A stretch of 43,916 nucleotides of DNA from Desulfonatronum sp. (GCA_011049455.1 DSBL01000052.1:1-43916); one strand, 5' to 3'. Positions 1 through 8,691 are shown, counted from the first letter of the stretch. Program-made: numbers and translations. Notes: generated by a model not told the origin, from the letters alone.

Positions 1-1812
1 CCCGGCCATGGCCGGGAAGACTATGAAACCGGCCTGCGCTACGGCCTGGAAACCCTGTCGCCGCTGGACGACAAGGGCTGCTTTTACCCGGCAACGGAAG
101 AGGTGGGCGGCCTGAACGTGTTCGACGCCAACCCCAGAGTCGTCGACATTCTCCAAGAATCCGGCCGCCTCCTGGCCCAGGAGCGCATCACCCACTCCTA
201 TCCGCACTGCTGGCGCTGCAAAAAGCCGGTCATCTTCCGGGCCACCATGCAGTGGTTCATTTCCATGGAGAAAAACCACCTGCGGCAAAAGGCCCTGGAC
301 GCCATCACCGGCCATGTGCGCTGGATTCCGGCCTGGGGCCGGGAGCGCATCCACAACATGATCGCCCACCGGCCGGACTGGTGCATTTCCAGGCAGCGCA
401 ACTGGGGCGTGCCCATCGTGGCTCTGCTGTGCAAGGACTGCGGTCACGTCTACATGGACGCGGACTGGGTCTTTTCCGTGGTGGACCGTTTCGCCGGCCA
501 CGAACGGGGCGCGGACTACTGGTTCGAGGCGCCCCTGGAGGACATCGCGCCCCAGGGCTTGGTCTGTCCGGAGTGCGGCGGCACGGCCTGGGAAAAGGAG
601 GACGACATCCTGGACGTCTGGTTCGATTCCGGCACCAGCTTTGCCGCGGTCCTGGAACAGCGGCCCGAATGCCGCTTCCCGGCGGACTTGTACCTGGAGG
701 GCTCGGACCAGCACCGCGGCTGGTTTCACAGCTCGCTTTTGGCCTCCGTGGGCACCCGGGGCGTGGCCCCCTACAAGGCCGTGCTGACCCACGGCTACGT
801 GGTGGACGCCCAGGGGCGCAAGATGTCCAAGTCCGTGGGCAATGTCATTGCTCCCCAGGAGATCATCAAGAAGTACGGGGCGGAAATCCTGCGGCTGTGG
901 GTGGCCTCCGAGGACTATCAGGACGACGTGCGCATTTCCGACCAGACCCTGGACCGGCTGGTGGACGCCTATCGCCGGATCCGCAACACCTGCCGCTTTC
1001 TGCTGGGCAATTTGCACGACTTCCAGGCCGATAAGCACGGCCTGCCCATGAGCGAGCTGACGCCCTTGGACCAGTTCGCCACGGACCTGATCAACCGGAG
1101 GCATGAACGAATCGTGGAGGCCTATAATCAGTTCGAATTCCACAAGGTGTTCCATGCGTTGCACAACATGTGCGCCACGGACTTGAGCGCCTTTTACCTG
1201 GACGTGGTCAAGGACCGGCTGTACGTGTCCTCGCCGAACAGCCGCGCCCGGCGTTCCGCCCAGACCGTGCTCTGGCACGTGCTGGAGGTCCTGCTGGCGG
1301 ACATGGCGCCGGTGCTCAGCTTCACGGCCGAGGAAATCTGCCAGAGCCTGCCCGAACACGCCCGGGGCGCGTCCAAAAGCGTGTTCGGGATGCGCTTCCG
1401 GTCAGCCGCCGACTTTCTCAGCGAGGATAAGCGCCAGGCCTGGGAGATCCTGCTGCAGGTGCGCGGCGAAACGACCAAGGCCATCGAGCCGGTGCGCCAA
1501 TCCGGGGCCATCGGCCATTCATTGGACACCCAGGTGACCCTTTACGCCCACGCGGACCTGCGGGACGTGCTCCAGGCCCATGCGGCGGACCTGCGGGAGG
1601 TGTTCATCGTCTCCAAGGTGCTCCTGGCGCCGGAGGCCGAGGCCCCTGAACACGCCTTTGTCAGCCAGGACGTCAGCGGCCTGCGCGTCGGCGTGGCTCC
1701 CGCACCGGGTGTGAAATGCCCGCGCTGCTGGGTGTATAGCGAAGATATTCCGGGCCCGGGCCAATACGCGGACATCTGTGCGCGCTGCCGGGAAGCCATG
1801 GAGGGCCGATAA
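1..1812 (+). CDS. ileS: Isoleucyl-tRNA synthetase, C-terminal part (5' end outside window)
   Basis: Class Ia aminoacyl-tRNA synthetase that charges tRNA-Ile in the cytoplasm. The reading frame is open from base 1, so the gene enters from the left and its HIGH motif and most of the editing domain lie outside the window. The first visible residues, [11 protein letters not shown], match the end of the CP1 editing domain. The KMSKS signature is encoded at 820-834, followed by the anticodon-binding helical domain. The C-terminus carries a zinc-knuckle of the CPRCWVY...CARC type, which is the bacterial IleS C-terminal zinc-binding domain. The stop codon (1810-1812) directly abuts the lspA start, so the two are probably co-transcribed; ileS-lspA is a common bacterial pair. 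Identity is secure; only the start is unknown. Confidence 0.97.
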   Translation, partial: PGHGREDYETGLRYGLETLSPLDDKGCFYPATEEVGGLNVFDANPRVVDILQESGRLLAQERITHSYPHCWRCKKPVIFRATMQWFISMEKNHLRQKALDAITGHVRWIPAWGRERIHNMIAHRPDWCISRQRNWGVPIVALLCKDCGHVYMDADWVFSVVDRFAGHERGADYWFEAPLEDIAPQGLVCPECGGTAWEKEDDILDVWFDSGTSFAAVLEQRPECRFPADLYLEGSDQHRGWFHSSLLASVGTRGVAPYKAVLTHGYVVDAQGRKMSKSVGNVIAPQEIIKKYGAEILRLWVASEDYQDDVRISDQTLDRLVDAYRRIRNTCRFLLGNLHDFQADKHGLPMSELTPLDQFATDLINRRHERIVEAYNQFEFHKVFHALHNMCATDLSAFYLDVVKDRLYVSSPNSRARRSAQTVLWHVLEVLLADMAPVLSFTAEEICQSLPEHARGASKSVFGMRFRSAADFLSEDKRQAWEILLQVRGETTKAIEPVRQSGAIGHSLDTQVTLYAHADLRDVLQAHAADLREVFIVSKVLLAPEAEAPEHAFVSQDVSGLRVGVAPAPGVKCPRCWVYSEDIPGPGQYADICARCREAMEGR

Positions 1813-2310
1813 ATGACCAGACGCTACCGGCTTGTCTTTTTGCTGGCCCTGATCGTCCTGGCCGTTGACCAGGCCACCAAGCTCTGGGTGGCCGCGGTGA
1901 TGCCCCTGTGGACCTCGAAAACCGTGATTCCGGGGTTCTTCAACCTGGTGCACGTGCTGAACAAGGGCGCGGCCTTCGGTTTTTTAAACGAACTGGATGC
2001 GGTCTGGCGGCCCTATTTCTTCCTGGGGGCCACGGCCCTGGCCCTGGTGCTCATCCTGCATCTGCTGCGCACCGTGCCCAGGGAGGACACGGTCCTGTTC
2101 ACTGCTCTCGGCCTGGTCCTGGGCGGCGCTCTGGGCAACCTGGTCGACCGCATCAGGCTGGGGGAGGTGATCGACTTTTTGGATTTTTATATCGGCAAAT
2201 ACCACTGGCCGGCGTTCAATTGCGCGGACATCGCCATCAGCATCGGCTCGGTGCTGCTTCTGGTGTCGGTCTACCGCAACCGCCGCTACGGCGGATCAAA
2301 ACACCGTTGA
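1813..2310 (+). CDS. lspA: Lipoprotein signal peptidase (signal peptidase II)
   Basis: A 165-residue integral membrane aspartyl protease that cleaves the signal peptide of prolipoproteins after diacylglyceryl modification. The sequence shows four hydrophobic segments and the family blocks: NKGAAFGFLN near residue 50, GNLVDRIRLGEVIDF (residues 108-122) and FNCADIAISIG (135-145). The two conserved aspartates expected to be catalytic are D121 and D139. The ATG start immediately follows the ileS stop codon with no gap, so it is probably translationally coupled. At least two lipoproteins that would be its substrates are encoded in this window (2545-3441 and 37160-37663). Length is typical of the family. 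Confidence 0.96.
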   Translation: MTRRYRLVFLLALIVLAVDQATKLWVAAVMPLWTSKTVIPGFFNLVHVLNKGAAFGFLNELDAVWRPYFFLGATALALVLILHLLRTVPREDTVLFTALGLVLGGALGNLVDRIRLGEVIDFLDFYIGKYHWPAFNCADIAISIGSVLLLVSVYRNRRYGGSKHR

Positions 2311-2332
2311 TCCATGCCTTGAGGAACTCTTC

Positions 2333-2542
2333 GTGTTTGACATTCCCTTGTCCAACGTGCTGCTGTACCTGGTCCTTTTGTCACTGCCCATCCTGCCCAA
2401 CCTTTGGGCCATATGGCATTCCTTTCACGCGAATTTCGCCACGCATCAGGAAAAGATCATCTGGATCGCGGTGAGCGTGTTCATCCCGGTTCTCGGGGGG
2501 GCGGCCTATGTCATCTGGGGCAGAAAACGAGCCCGGAGGTGA
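2333..2542 (+). CDS. Small PLDc_N-type membrane protein
   Basis: A 69-residue protein with two hydrophobic helices (about residues 8-27 and 42-61) joined by a short polar loop, ending in a basic tail RKRARR. The pattern W-x-I-W-H-x-F in the first helix and the W-x-x-x-x-x-I-P-x-x-G-x-x-x-Y-x-x-x-G motif in the second fit the PLDc_N family, the membrane part of cardiolipin synthases that also occurs alone. The start is GTG at 2333 with TGAGGA about 8 bases upstream. It lies 22 bases after lspA and 2 bases before the next gene, so it belongs to the same operon. The function of stand-alone PLDc_N proteins is not established. Confidence 0.8.
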   Translation: MFDIPLSNVLLYLVLLSLPILPNLWAIWHSFHANFATHQEKIIWIAVSVFIPVLGGAAYVIWGRKRARR

Positions 2543-2544
2543 TC

Positions 2545-3441
2545 ATGTTCAGAATCTGCGTTCTGTTGAGTCTCATTTTACTGATTACTTCCTGCATCGC
2601 CACGACAGGCGAGATGAACGCCCTGTCTTCCAGGGTCTGGGAGCAGGAGGAGAGACAGCGGCGCATGCAGGGCCAATTGACCGCCCTGGATCAGGAGCTG
2701 GGAAGGATCCTTTCCGACTTGGAAGGCCTGAGCACGCCCATGCGAGCGACCCAGGCCAATCTATGGGCCGAAATCGAGGGGTTGCGCACGCAAACGGCCG
2801 TGATCCAGGGCCAGATGGAGGAGCTGCAGCGGGCGCTGCGCAGTGAAGGCGATGACCAGGGCGGCGCCATGATCGCCGACTTGTCCAGGCAGGTTTCCTA
2901 TCTTGATCGCTCCGTGGCCATGATCGCCAGCCAGCTGTCCCTGGATCTGGGTCCCCGCCCCCTTCCCCAGGCGCATGGATTGGAAGTGCAAACCGAACCG
3001 GCCTTGACCGGCGAGCCCAGGGCGCACCCGCAGAACGCTTTCGGCCCCGAAGATGTGGACGACCCTGCCCAGGCCTTGTATGACGGCGCCTTGCAGGCAT
3101 TTCACAGCCGCGACTATGCCCGGGCCAGATCCATGTGGGATGAGTTCGTGCGCACCTTCCCTCAGCACGAACTGGTTTCCAACGCCTTGTTCTGGCAGGG
3201 GGAGTCCTTTTTCCAGATGGAGGACTATGCCCAGGCCGTGCTGGCCTACCAGGACGTGATCAGCAAGCACCCCGCCAGCAACAAATACGCGGCGGCAATG
3301 CTCAAGCAGGGAGTGTCCTTTTTTCGGTTGAACAAAGACCGGGCGGGTGTTTTGGTGCTGGAGGACTTGATCAAGCGCTTCCCCTCCCTGCCCGAAGCGA
3401 CCAGGGCCAAGACCATCCTGGATGAGCAGAAAAAGCCGTGA
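2545..3441 (+). CDS. YbgF/CpoB-like tetratricopeptide-repeat lipoprotein
   Basis: A 298-residue predicted lipoprotein. The N-terminus is a lipoprotein signal peptide ending in the lipobox LITSC, with Cys17 as the lipid-modified residue. Residues from about 25 to 115 form a heptad-rich coiled coil (QEERQRRMQGQLTALDQEL), and the C-terminal third contains three TPR-like units with the YDGALQAFHSRDYARA and ALFWQGESFFQMEDYAQA signatures. This coiled coil plus TPR layout matches CpoB/YbgF, the periplasmic protein that links the Tol-Pal machine to septal peptidoglycan synthesis. No tol or pal gene is in the window, so the Tol assignment is by domain layout only. The ATG at 2545 is chosen because GGAGGT lies at 2535-2540; an upstream in-frame ATG would bury the signal peptide. 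Confidence 0.82.
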   Translation: MFRICVLLSLILLITSCIATTGEMNALSSRVWEQEERQRRMQGQLTALDQELGRILSDLEGLSTPMRATQANLWAEIEGLRTQTAVIQGQMEELQRALRSEGDDQGGAMIADLSRQVSYLDRSVAMIASQLSLDLGPRPLPQAHGLEVQTEPALTGEPRAHPQNAFGPEDVDDPAQALYDGALQAFHSRDYARARSMWDEFVRTFPQHELVSNALFWQGESFFQMEDYAQAVLAYQDVISKHPASNKYAAAMLKQGVSFFRLNKDRAGVLVLEDLIKRFPSLPEATRAKTILDEQKKP

Positions 3442-3536
3442 ATTTTGCGCTGGCCGCGACACTGTCCGCCACAGGCCTCTTTCATCCTCGACCCGGTTTG
3501 ATCACTGACGATCTGCAACCACTTTAGGAAAAAATC

Positions 3537-3986
3537 ATGGCTGAATCCAAGGAAACAATCTATCTTTCCTTCCCCCCGGGAGTCTCGAACAAACCGGTGG
3601 TCTGCAATCTGGCCCGATCTTTCGATCTGACGTTCAATATCCTCAAGGCCAGAATTTCCCCCAAGCAGGAAGGCCACATGACCATTGAGATTTCCGGAAG
3701 CCGGGAAAACCTTCGTCATGGGCTGCAATACCTGCGTAAACAAGGTGTTCAAATCACACCCATTGCCCAAAAAATCAGCCGGCAGGAAGATTCCTGCATC
3801 CATTGCGGGTTGTGCACCTCCTTGTGTCCGACCCAGGCCTTGCGCATGGATGTCCAATCCCGGACCGTGCTGTTCATCCGTGAAAAATGTTCCGCCTGCG
3901 GGTTGTGTACCAGTCTCTGCCCGGTGCGGGCCATGGTCCTGGAGGTCGAGAACGGTCCCTGGGACGCGATCGTGGAGGGTGCATGA
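3537..3986 (+). CDS. NIL-domain ferredoxin (two 4Fe-4S clusters)
   Basis: A 149-residue protein in two parts. Residues 1 to about 78 form an NIL domain, the small ferredoxin-like ligand-binding fold also found at the end of methionine ABC ATPases. Residues 86-149 carry two 4Fe-4S motifs, CIHCGLCTSLCP and CSACGLCTSLCP, each followed by the usual distant cysteine-proline. Stand-alone NIL ferredoxins are common in anaerobic sulfate reducers and methanogens, where they have been linked to sulfur or homocysteine metabolism. The start is supported by AGGAAAAAATC before ATG. The stop overlaps the next start as ATGA at 3983-3986, so it is coupled to the PilZ gene. Its electron partner cannot be told from the sequence. 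Confidence 0.88.
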   Translation: MAESKETIYLSFPPGVSNKPVVCNLARSFDLTFNILKARISPKQEGHMTIEISGSRENLRHGLQYLRKQGVQITPIAQKISRQEDSCIHCGLCTSLCPTQALRMDVQSRTVLFIREKCSACGLCTSLCPVRAMVLEVENGPWDAIVEGA

Positions 3987-4519
3987 GCGACCAGAAAAGG
4001 ACCTATTCAAGAATCGAGACCTTCTTGCCCGCCCGCCTGCGGCTTCTCGCCCCCGGCGAGGACCATTCCCTGTATCTCGGCTGTCATGGATGCGACCTGC
4101 CCCAGCCCCAGACACAGGACAGAACCAAGACGACGGGAGTGCCGGAAACGTTGCTGGACTATCTGGAAACCATCAACGCCAAACTGGACATGCTCTTGAG
4201 CATCGCCAACCAGGATCACTTGCAGACCGACTTTCCCGTAGTCGCGAGCATTGTTGAAATCAGCGGAGCCGGACTGATTTTTACGGCGGACAGAGATTTT
4301 CAGCTGGACGACCGGGTGGAAATCGTGGTTTTTCTCAGTCAGGTGCCCTTGCGCCTTGTCGGCGCCATCGGCCGCATTCACCGCCGGGACCAGGTCGATG
4401 AGAAACCGGCTTGGGTGATGGATTTCACCTCCATTCGGGAGTCTGACAGGGAGGCCGTTGTCCGCTTTGTCTTTCAGCTGCAGCGGGAGCGGATCAGGGA
4501 GAGCAAGGAATGGACTTGA
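3983..4519 (+). CDS. PilZ-domain protein (probable c-di-GMP receptor)
   Basis: A 178-residue cytoplasmic protein. The N-terminus has an RxxxR motif (R6 and R10 in KRTYSRIE), and a second motif, VEISGAGL with E92-S94-G97, fits the PilZ consensus D/N-x-S-x-x-G with Glu replacing the first residue. These two elements bind cyclic di-GMP in the family. Between them lies an insertion of about 50 residues including a helical stretch (LLDYLETINAKLDMLLSI) that may be a dimerisation coil. The C-terminus ends in the helix VVRFVFQLQRERIRE, usual for PilZ proteins. The start overlaps the ferredoxin stop by 4 bases and the stop overlaps the next start by 10 bases. The Glu substitution makes ligand binding likely but not certain. 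Confidence 0.8.
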   Translation: MSDQKRTYSRIETFLPARLRLLAPGEDHSLYLGCHGCDLPQPQTQDRTKTTGVPETLLDYLETINAKLDMLLSIANQDHLQTDFPVVASIVEISGAGLIFTADRDFQLDDRVEIVVFLSQVPLRLVGAIGRIHRRDQVDEKPAWVMDFTSIRESDREAVVRFVFQLQRERIRESKEWT

Positions 4520-5208
4520 CGCACCGCCTTCTGGCCCTGGCGGAAGATCGCACGCTGCGTGCCGCGGGCAGCATGCTCAACGGGATCGTGCACAACCTGA
4601 ACAACCCGGCGCATGCCTTGAATATGCAGATAGAGCTGTTCATGAAAAGCCTGCACCGGGATTTGGCGGGCCGAGACGCCTCGGTCGTGGAAAACAAGTG
4701 CCGGCGGTTGCGTCATATCGGCGAGGACTTCAGAAACCACCTGGAGGTTTTGTCGTGGCGCGGCACGTATTGCAGACCCCAGGTGGAACTGGTGGATCCG
4801 GTTCATTTCGGGACCTGGCTGCTCCAGTTCTGGCGCAACAACTTGTTTTTCAAGCACAGCATGGTCGTGGATCTGCAAGTCCAACCGTCCTTGCATGTCA
4901 AGCTGATTCCCCTGGCATTGCTCTGGTGCCTGGAAGAGCCCCTTTCCACCATGACCAGCGCATTCAGCAACGAGCATGTCCAGACGGAGTTCGGCATGCG
5001 TTTTGAAATTCAACGCTTTGCCGAAAACGGGGTCTTTTTCAGAATGACGATTCTTCCAACCTCAGAAACAAGGGATTTTCCCGTTGTGGAGCTGGAACAC
5101 GGGGAAAACATGCGGGCCTTGAGCCGGGAGCTGGGCTGGGATTTGAAATATTCCAGCGACAACATGCTCAGCGTGTTGCTGACCATCCCCGGAACCACTC
5201 GGGCCTGA
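4510..5208 (+). CDS. Histidine-kinase-like protein with H-box but no recognisable ATPase motifs
   Basis: A 232-residue protein. Residues 14-45 contain GIVHNLNNPAHALNMQIEL, which resembles the HisKA phospho-acceptor helix, with His28 followed by N-L-N-N-P. The part that should be the HATPase domain (about 90-228) has a helix at the N-box position (LALLWCLEEPLSTMTSAF), but I cannot see the N residue pair, the DxGxG G1 box or the later G-rich lid. It therefore looks like a kinase that has lost catalysis, possibly a phosphotransfer or scaffold protein. It overlaps the PilZ gene by 10 bases, so the two are almost certainly expressed together. A divergent but active ATPase cannot be excluded by eye. 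Confidence 0.65.
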   Translation: MDLTHRLLALAEDRTLRAAGSMLNGIVHNLNNPAHALNMQIELFMKSLHRDLAGRDASVVENKCRRLRHIGEDFRNHLEVLSWRGTYCRPQVELVDPVHFGTWLLQFWRNNLFFKHSMVVDLQVQPSLHVKLIPLALLWCLEEPLSTMTSAFSNEHVQTEFGMRFEIQRFAENGVFFRMTILPTSETRDFPVVELEHGENMRALSRELGWDLKYSSDNMLSVLLTIPGTTRA

Positions 5209-5272
5209 TTTTTCCCCGGGCGTTTTTGCCCTGGCATAAGACATTGCGCGAAACCATCGCATCGAGACAGCC

Positions 5273-5569
5273 ATGAACGTGATCGCGGAACTGTCCATTT
5301 TCCCCATGGACAAGGGCGTCAGCCTTTCGGCGTACGTGGCCCGGGCCGTACGGATCATCGAACACAGCGGACTGGCGCATCAATTCGGCCCCATGAGCAC
5401 GGTCATCGAGGGGGATTGGGATCAGGTCATGGGGGTTGTCGGCAGATGCCAGGCTGATCTGGCCCGGGACTGCGACCGGATCCTGGTCTGTTTGCGGCTG
5501 GACTGCCGCCGCAACCGGGAAAACGCCCTCCAGGGGAAAATGCGCTCGGTGCAGGCCAGGCTGGATTGA
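5273..5569 (+). CDS. MTH1187/YqgV-family thiamine-binding protein
   Basis: A 98-residue protein matching the small Thiamine_BP (DUF77) family along its full length. It starts with VIAELSIFPMDKGVSLSAYVA and continues with the signature FGPMSTVIEGDWDQVMGVV (about residues 38-56). Family members form tetramers with a ferredoxin-like fold that bind thiamine or a related ligand; the cellular role is not settled. It lies 64 bases after the kinase-like gene, so membership in the same transcript is possible but not shown by overlap. A short G+C-rich inverted repeat (GGGC/GCCC, near 5218-5232) lies in that gap. It is followed by the convergent cheV. Confidence 0.85.
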   Translation: MNVIAELSIFPMDKGVSLSAYVARAVRIIEHSGLAHQFGPMSTVIEGDWDQVMGVVGRCQADLARDCDRILVCLRLDCRRNRENALQGKMRSVQARLD

Positions 5570-5592
5570 TTTCAAGCCCTTTCGGGACGCGT

Positions 5593-6555
5593 TCACCCCC
5601 GGCGATCCTGCCGACGAGCTTCAATCAGCGCCCTGGCCCGGCGGGTGAGTTGCGTCACCTCCGGTTTGGAGATTTGATCGTCGGCGCCGGCGGCCAGTCC
5701 CTTGTGCCGCAATTTGTCCGTGATCAGGGAGGAAAAGAGAATCACCGGCAGCTGTTGCAATTCCGGGTCTTCCTTGATTTTTTTGCACAAGGTCAGACCG
5801 TCCATGACCGGCATCTCGATGTCCGCGATAATCACCTGGACATAATCCGTCAGGTCCGCGTTGTTTTCACGCGCATGCCGCCGCAGCCCGTCCAGCCGGT
5901 CCCACAATTCCAGGCCGTGGGTGTTGGACTCGACGATGAATCCGGCTTTTTCCAGCAAATCCCTGAGCATGTTCCGGATCAAAGAGGAGTCGTCCGCGAT
6001 AATGGCCTTGTACGCCTCGCCCCGGTGCTGCTCCAGATTCTGGTCCATGCGCAGCCCCAGTTCGGGGTTTAAGTCCGCAACGATCTTTTCCAAATCAAGG
6101 ACGAACACAATGCGCCCTTCCAGGTTGATCACGCCGGTGATGCAATCCGAACTGAAGCTTGCCAGATAAGGTCCGGGCGGCTCCACCTCCTGCCAGTTGA
6201 TGCGATGAATGCGGTTCACGCCGGAAACGAGAAACGCCGTGACCACCTTGTTGAACTCCGTGACAATAACCTTGCCTTCGTGCAGCTCGGCTTTGGTTTT
6301 TCCCAGCCAGACGCTCAAGTCCACCAAGGGAATGATCGATGAGCGGAGATTAAAGGCCCCCAGAACCGCTGGATGGGAGACCTGAGGCAGTTCGGTGATC
6401 GTGGGCATGCGGATGATTTCCAGAACCTTGGCCACGTTCACGGCGTAATGCCCGGAATACGGGGAATCTTGTCCTTGAATGTGCTCATCCAGGGAGAATT
6501 CCACCACTTCCAGCTCATTGGTGCCCACTTCAAGCAGAATGTTGGTCTGGGTCAT
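5593..6555 (-). CDS. cheV: Chemotaxis coupling protein CheV
   Basis: A 320-residue cytoplasmic protein with an N-terminal CheW-like domain (about 1-165) that docks CheA and the chemoreceptors, and a C-terminal CheY-like receiver (about 180-315). The CheW part shows the family pattern YAVNVAKVLEIIRMP and the GAFNLRSSIIPLVDL block. The receiver has the acidic pair in IIADDSSLIRNML, the phospho-acceptor Asp in IIADIEMPVMDG and the conserved Lys in SKPEV. The ATG at 6555 is chosen because AAGGA lies 7 bases upstream; a longer in-frame start at 6600 adds 15 residues not seen in the family. It stands alone, convergent with the thiamine-binding gene, and is separated from ispH by a repeat-bearing spacer. 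Confidence 0.95.
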   Translation of the reverse strand: MTQTNILLEVGTNELEVVEFSLDEHIQGQDSPYSGHYAVNVAKVLEIIRMPTITELPQVSHPAVLGAFNLRSSIIPLVDLSVWLGKTKAELHEGKVIVTEFNKVVTAFLVSGVNRIHRINWQEVEPPGPYLASFSSDCITGVINLEGRIVFVLDLEKIVADLNPELGLRMDQNLEQHRGEAYKAIIADDSSLIRNMLRDLLEKAGFIVESNTHGLELWDRLDGLRRHARENNADLTDYVQVIIADIEMPVMDGLTLCKKIKEDPELQQLPVILFSSLITDKLRHKGLAAGADDQISKPEVTQLTRRARALIEARRQDRRG

Positions 6556-6680
6556 GCACTGGTCCTTTTGTTCGACGGGTTGACCGCCATGTATCGTCAA
6601 AGCCCAGAAAGCCGCCGCGGTCCTGGAGCATCAAAAGTTTGTCCCGTGAGAACCCAGCGGTTGTTCACGGACTGCGCCCT

Positions 6681-6797
6681 GCTTTTCAGCGCATCGGTTC
6701 CGACCATCGCAGGCAACGAGTAAGTTTGCAACGCAAGAAAAACATATGAACGCGCCTGCGTAAATGTGCGTTTTCCGAAGTGTCGCTGTAGTGATAA
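6681..6797. repeat. Half copy of the foldback/MITE-like element at 36568-36838
   Basis: This spacer segment matches the right half of the element at 36568-36838 nearly base for base through CTTTTCAGCGCATCGGTT, then GACCA-CGCAGGCA, AAGTTTGCAACGCAAG and AAAAACAT, ending in the same terminal sequence TGTCGCTGTA (6781-6790). The left half, including the complementary arm, is missing here. The copy lies between cheV and ispH and its end sits directly beside the ispH stop codon. No reading frame is involved. Confidence 0.75.
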
Positions 6798-6808
6798 AAT
6801 TACAGCGA
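6783..6808. terminator. Hairpin spanning the ispH stop codon and the repeat end
   Basis: TCGCTGTA (6783-6790) and TACAGCGA (6801-6808) form a perfect 8-base stem with a 10-base loop. The right arm is the last codons of ispH (Ser-Leu-stop), and the left arm is the end of the repeat element. It could act as a weak transcript end for the flagellar operon, but there is no clean U-run, so termination is a guess. Confidence 0.35.
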
Positions 6809-7648
6809 TTTCAAATGGTTTATGATGCCTTGAATGCTGTCGGCCGGTGTTGAGGCCCCGGCCGTGACGCCGACCGAGTTCAGTCCGCGCAGACTGTCGA
6901 CGGGAAGATCCGCCAGGGTTTCCACATGAAAACAGGGGATGCCGGATTGTTCCGCCACCTGGACAAGGCGTCGCGTGTTTCCGCTGGTGCGCCCGCCGAC
7001 CACGATCATGGCCTGGACCTGCCCGGCGATGTGTCGGGTTTCGGTTTGCCTGTTCGTGGTGGCCGCGCAGATTGTATCCAGGATCGGCATGTCAGGATCC
7101 AGACGACGAAGAATCCTGGACATCCGGTCATACAGCTTTCGGTCCTGGGTGGTCTGGGCCGCCAGGAAGCAGGGGCTGCATCCTTCCCTTAAAACAGCCT
7201 CCAAGTCCTCCTCCGACTCCAATACGCGGGCCCCGCTTTCCGCGTAGCTTAATAGCCCGCGAACCTCGGGATGATCGGCTTCTCCGAGCAAAAGCATGAT
7301 CCTTCCCTGGGCCGCCTGTCTGGCAATGAGCAGCTGGGCTTTTTTGACCTTGGGACAGGTGGCGTCCACAAGATGGACGCCCCTGGCCCGCAGCTCCTGT
7401 TCAATGTTTTTGGGGATGCCGTGGGCGCGGACCACGACGCTTTGACCGGAACGCAAGGAAAAAGGATCGTCCAGCTGACGCACTCCCCGGGCCTTGTAGT
7501 GGTCCAGAACCTGCGGATTATGGATGATCGGCCCCAGGGTAAAAACCGGACAGGACACCTCTGGTTCCCGCAACAGCGCATCCAGTTTGCGCAGGGCCAA
7601 GTCAACGCCCATGCAAAAACCGGCGGTTTCAGCCAGAATGATGTTCAT
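6800..7648 (-). CDS. ispH: 4-hydroxy-3-methylbut-2-enyl diphosphate reductase
   Basis: A 282-residue iron-sulfur enzyme that catalyses the last step of the MEP isoprenoid pathway, making IPP and DMAPP from HMBPP. The three cluster-binding cysteines are C12 (AETAGFCMGV), C98 (DATCPK) and C194 (DTICAATTNRQ), and the conserved TAGASTPADSI block lies near the C-terminus. ATG at 7648 is chosen because AAGGA lies 6 bases upstream and the protein then starts MNIILAETAGFCMGV as in other IspH proteins. The start overlaps the stop of the upstream Dus gene as ATGA, so it is the last gene of the long leftward operon. Confidence 0.96.
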   Translation of the reverse strand: MNIILAETAGFCMGVDLALRKLDALLREPEVSCPVFTLGPIIHNPQVLDHYKARGVRQLDDPFSLRSGQSVVVRAHGIPKNIEQELRARGVHLVDATCPKVKKAQLLIARQAAQGRIMLLLGEADHPEVRGLLSYAESGARVLESEEDLEAVLREGCSPCFLAAQTTQDRKLYDRMSRILRRLDPDMPILDTICAATTNRQTETRHIAGQVQAMIVVGGRTSGNTRRLVQVAEQSGIPCFHVETLADLPVDSLRGLNSVGVTAGASTPADSIQGIINHLKSL

Positions 7649-8691
7649 CGCCAATCCTTGTCGCAATGCTCTCCGGGTGCATGAGCAGTCCGTTCCAAGC
7701 AGGCTGGGTTCTGCTTTTCAGCGTTGGCGCACTTCGACAGCGTATCCAGGACGTCCTCCAGCTCCCACCAGGATGACAATGCAGTCAAGCTCTGGCGCAG
7801 TGATTTGGCTCCGTGGAAATGGCGCAAATATCTGGGGACAACCGTGCGCATGGCCAGCAAAGCCCGGCGATCGGAAAGATGTTCCCTGCACAGAACCATA
7901 TGCCGACGAGCCACTGCAAGGCAATGATGGGGCGAAAAAACATCAGGCCTGGACAAACCGAACAAACTCAGGTACTTGTTGAATATGGCAGGGTCCCAAA
8001 GGGCTCCCCGGGCAAACATGACTCCGTTGACCCCGGTTGCGTCCAGGCACCTGCAGCCATCCTCGGCGCTGAACAGGTCGCCGCTGGCGATGACCGGAAC
8101 GGCAACCCGCTCGCGCAGCGCGCGCAGGCCATCCCACAAGGCTTGCCCGGAAAAGCCCTGCACGGCCCATCTTGGATGCAGGGTCAGCCATCCCACGCCA
8201 AGATCTTCCAATGGCCGGCCCAAATCAAGAAACGTCCGCTCTCCTTTGTCCCAGCCCAAGCGCAGCTTGACGCCGACATTGCCCGCTCCGGCGGCCTGAA
8301 CCATGACCTCGGCGATCTGCAGCAGCTTTTCAGGAGTGCGCAACAAGGCCGCGCCGCTCCCGGTCCTGGCCACTTTGGGCACTGAGCAGCCGGCGTTCAA
8401 ATCGAAAAAACGAAATCCCCGTTCAAGCAGGAACTCCATGGGCCGGACAAAACTGTCCGCTTCCGATCCATAAAGCTGCACCACCAAGGGTTGATCCGTC
8501 AAATGGGTGAGCAGCAGCCGCTGCGTGGATTGATTGCAGTGGGTCAACCCCTTGGCGCTGATCATCTCCGTGCAGGCCACGGCGCAGCCCTGTTCCCTGC
8601 ACAGCAGGCGAAAGGGCAAATCCGAGAATCCAGCCAGGGGCGCCAGCCAGGGGCTGCCCGGATGAATCGGCAATCCGGCGTCGATGGTCAT
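7645..8691 (-). CDS. tRNA-dihydrouridine synthase
   Basis: A 348-residue flavoenzyme of the Dus family that reduces specific uridines in tRNA to dihydrouridine using FMN and NADPH. The TIM-barrel pattern starts with WLAPLAGFSDLPFRLLC, and the catalytic cysteine is C102 in FFDLNAGCSVPKV. The usual family motif is N-x-G-C-P; here the residue after Cys is Ser. VKLRLGW, the LHPR motif and VIASGDLFSAEDG, then GVMFARGALWDP, follow in the expected order. The DusB subfamily is most likely but not certain. It overlaps ispH by 4 bases and the upstream gene by 4 bases, so it is a passenger of the flagellar operon. Confidence 0.92.
   Translation of the reverse strand: MTIDAGLPIHPGSPWLAPLAGFSDLPFRLLCREQGCAVACTEMISAKGLTHCNQSTQRLLLTHLTDQPLVVQLYGSEADSFVRPMEFLLERGFRFFDLNAGCSVPKVARTGSGAALLRTPEKLLQIAEVMVQAAGAGNVGVKLRLGWDKGERTFLDLGRPLEDLGVGWLTLHPRWAVQGFSGQALWDGLRALRERVAVPVIASGDLFSAEDGCRCLDATGVNGVMFARGALWDPAIFNKYLSLFGLSRPDVFSPHHCLAVARRHMVLCREHLSDRRALLAMRTVVPRYLRHFHGAKSLRQSLTALSSWWELEDVLDTLSKCANAEKQNPACLERTAHAPGEHCDKDWR

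Noticed and set aside
5232-5250. TGGCATAAGACATTGC before the thiamine-binding gene as a sigma-54 promoter
   Set aside because: The GG and GC pairs are one base too far apart for a functional -24/-12 site.
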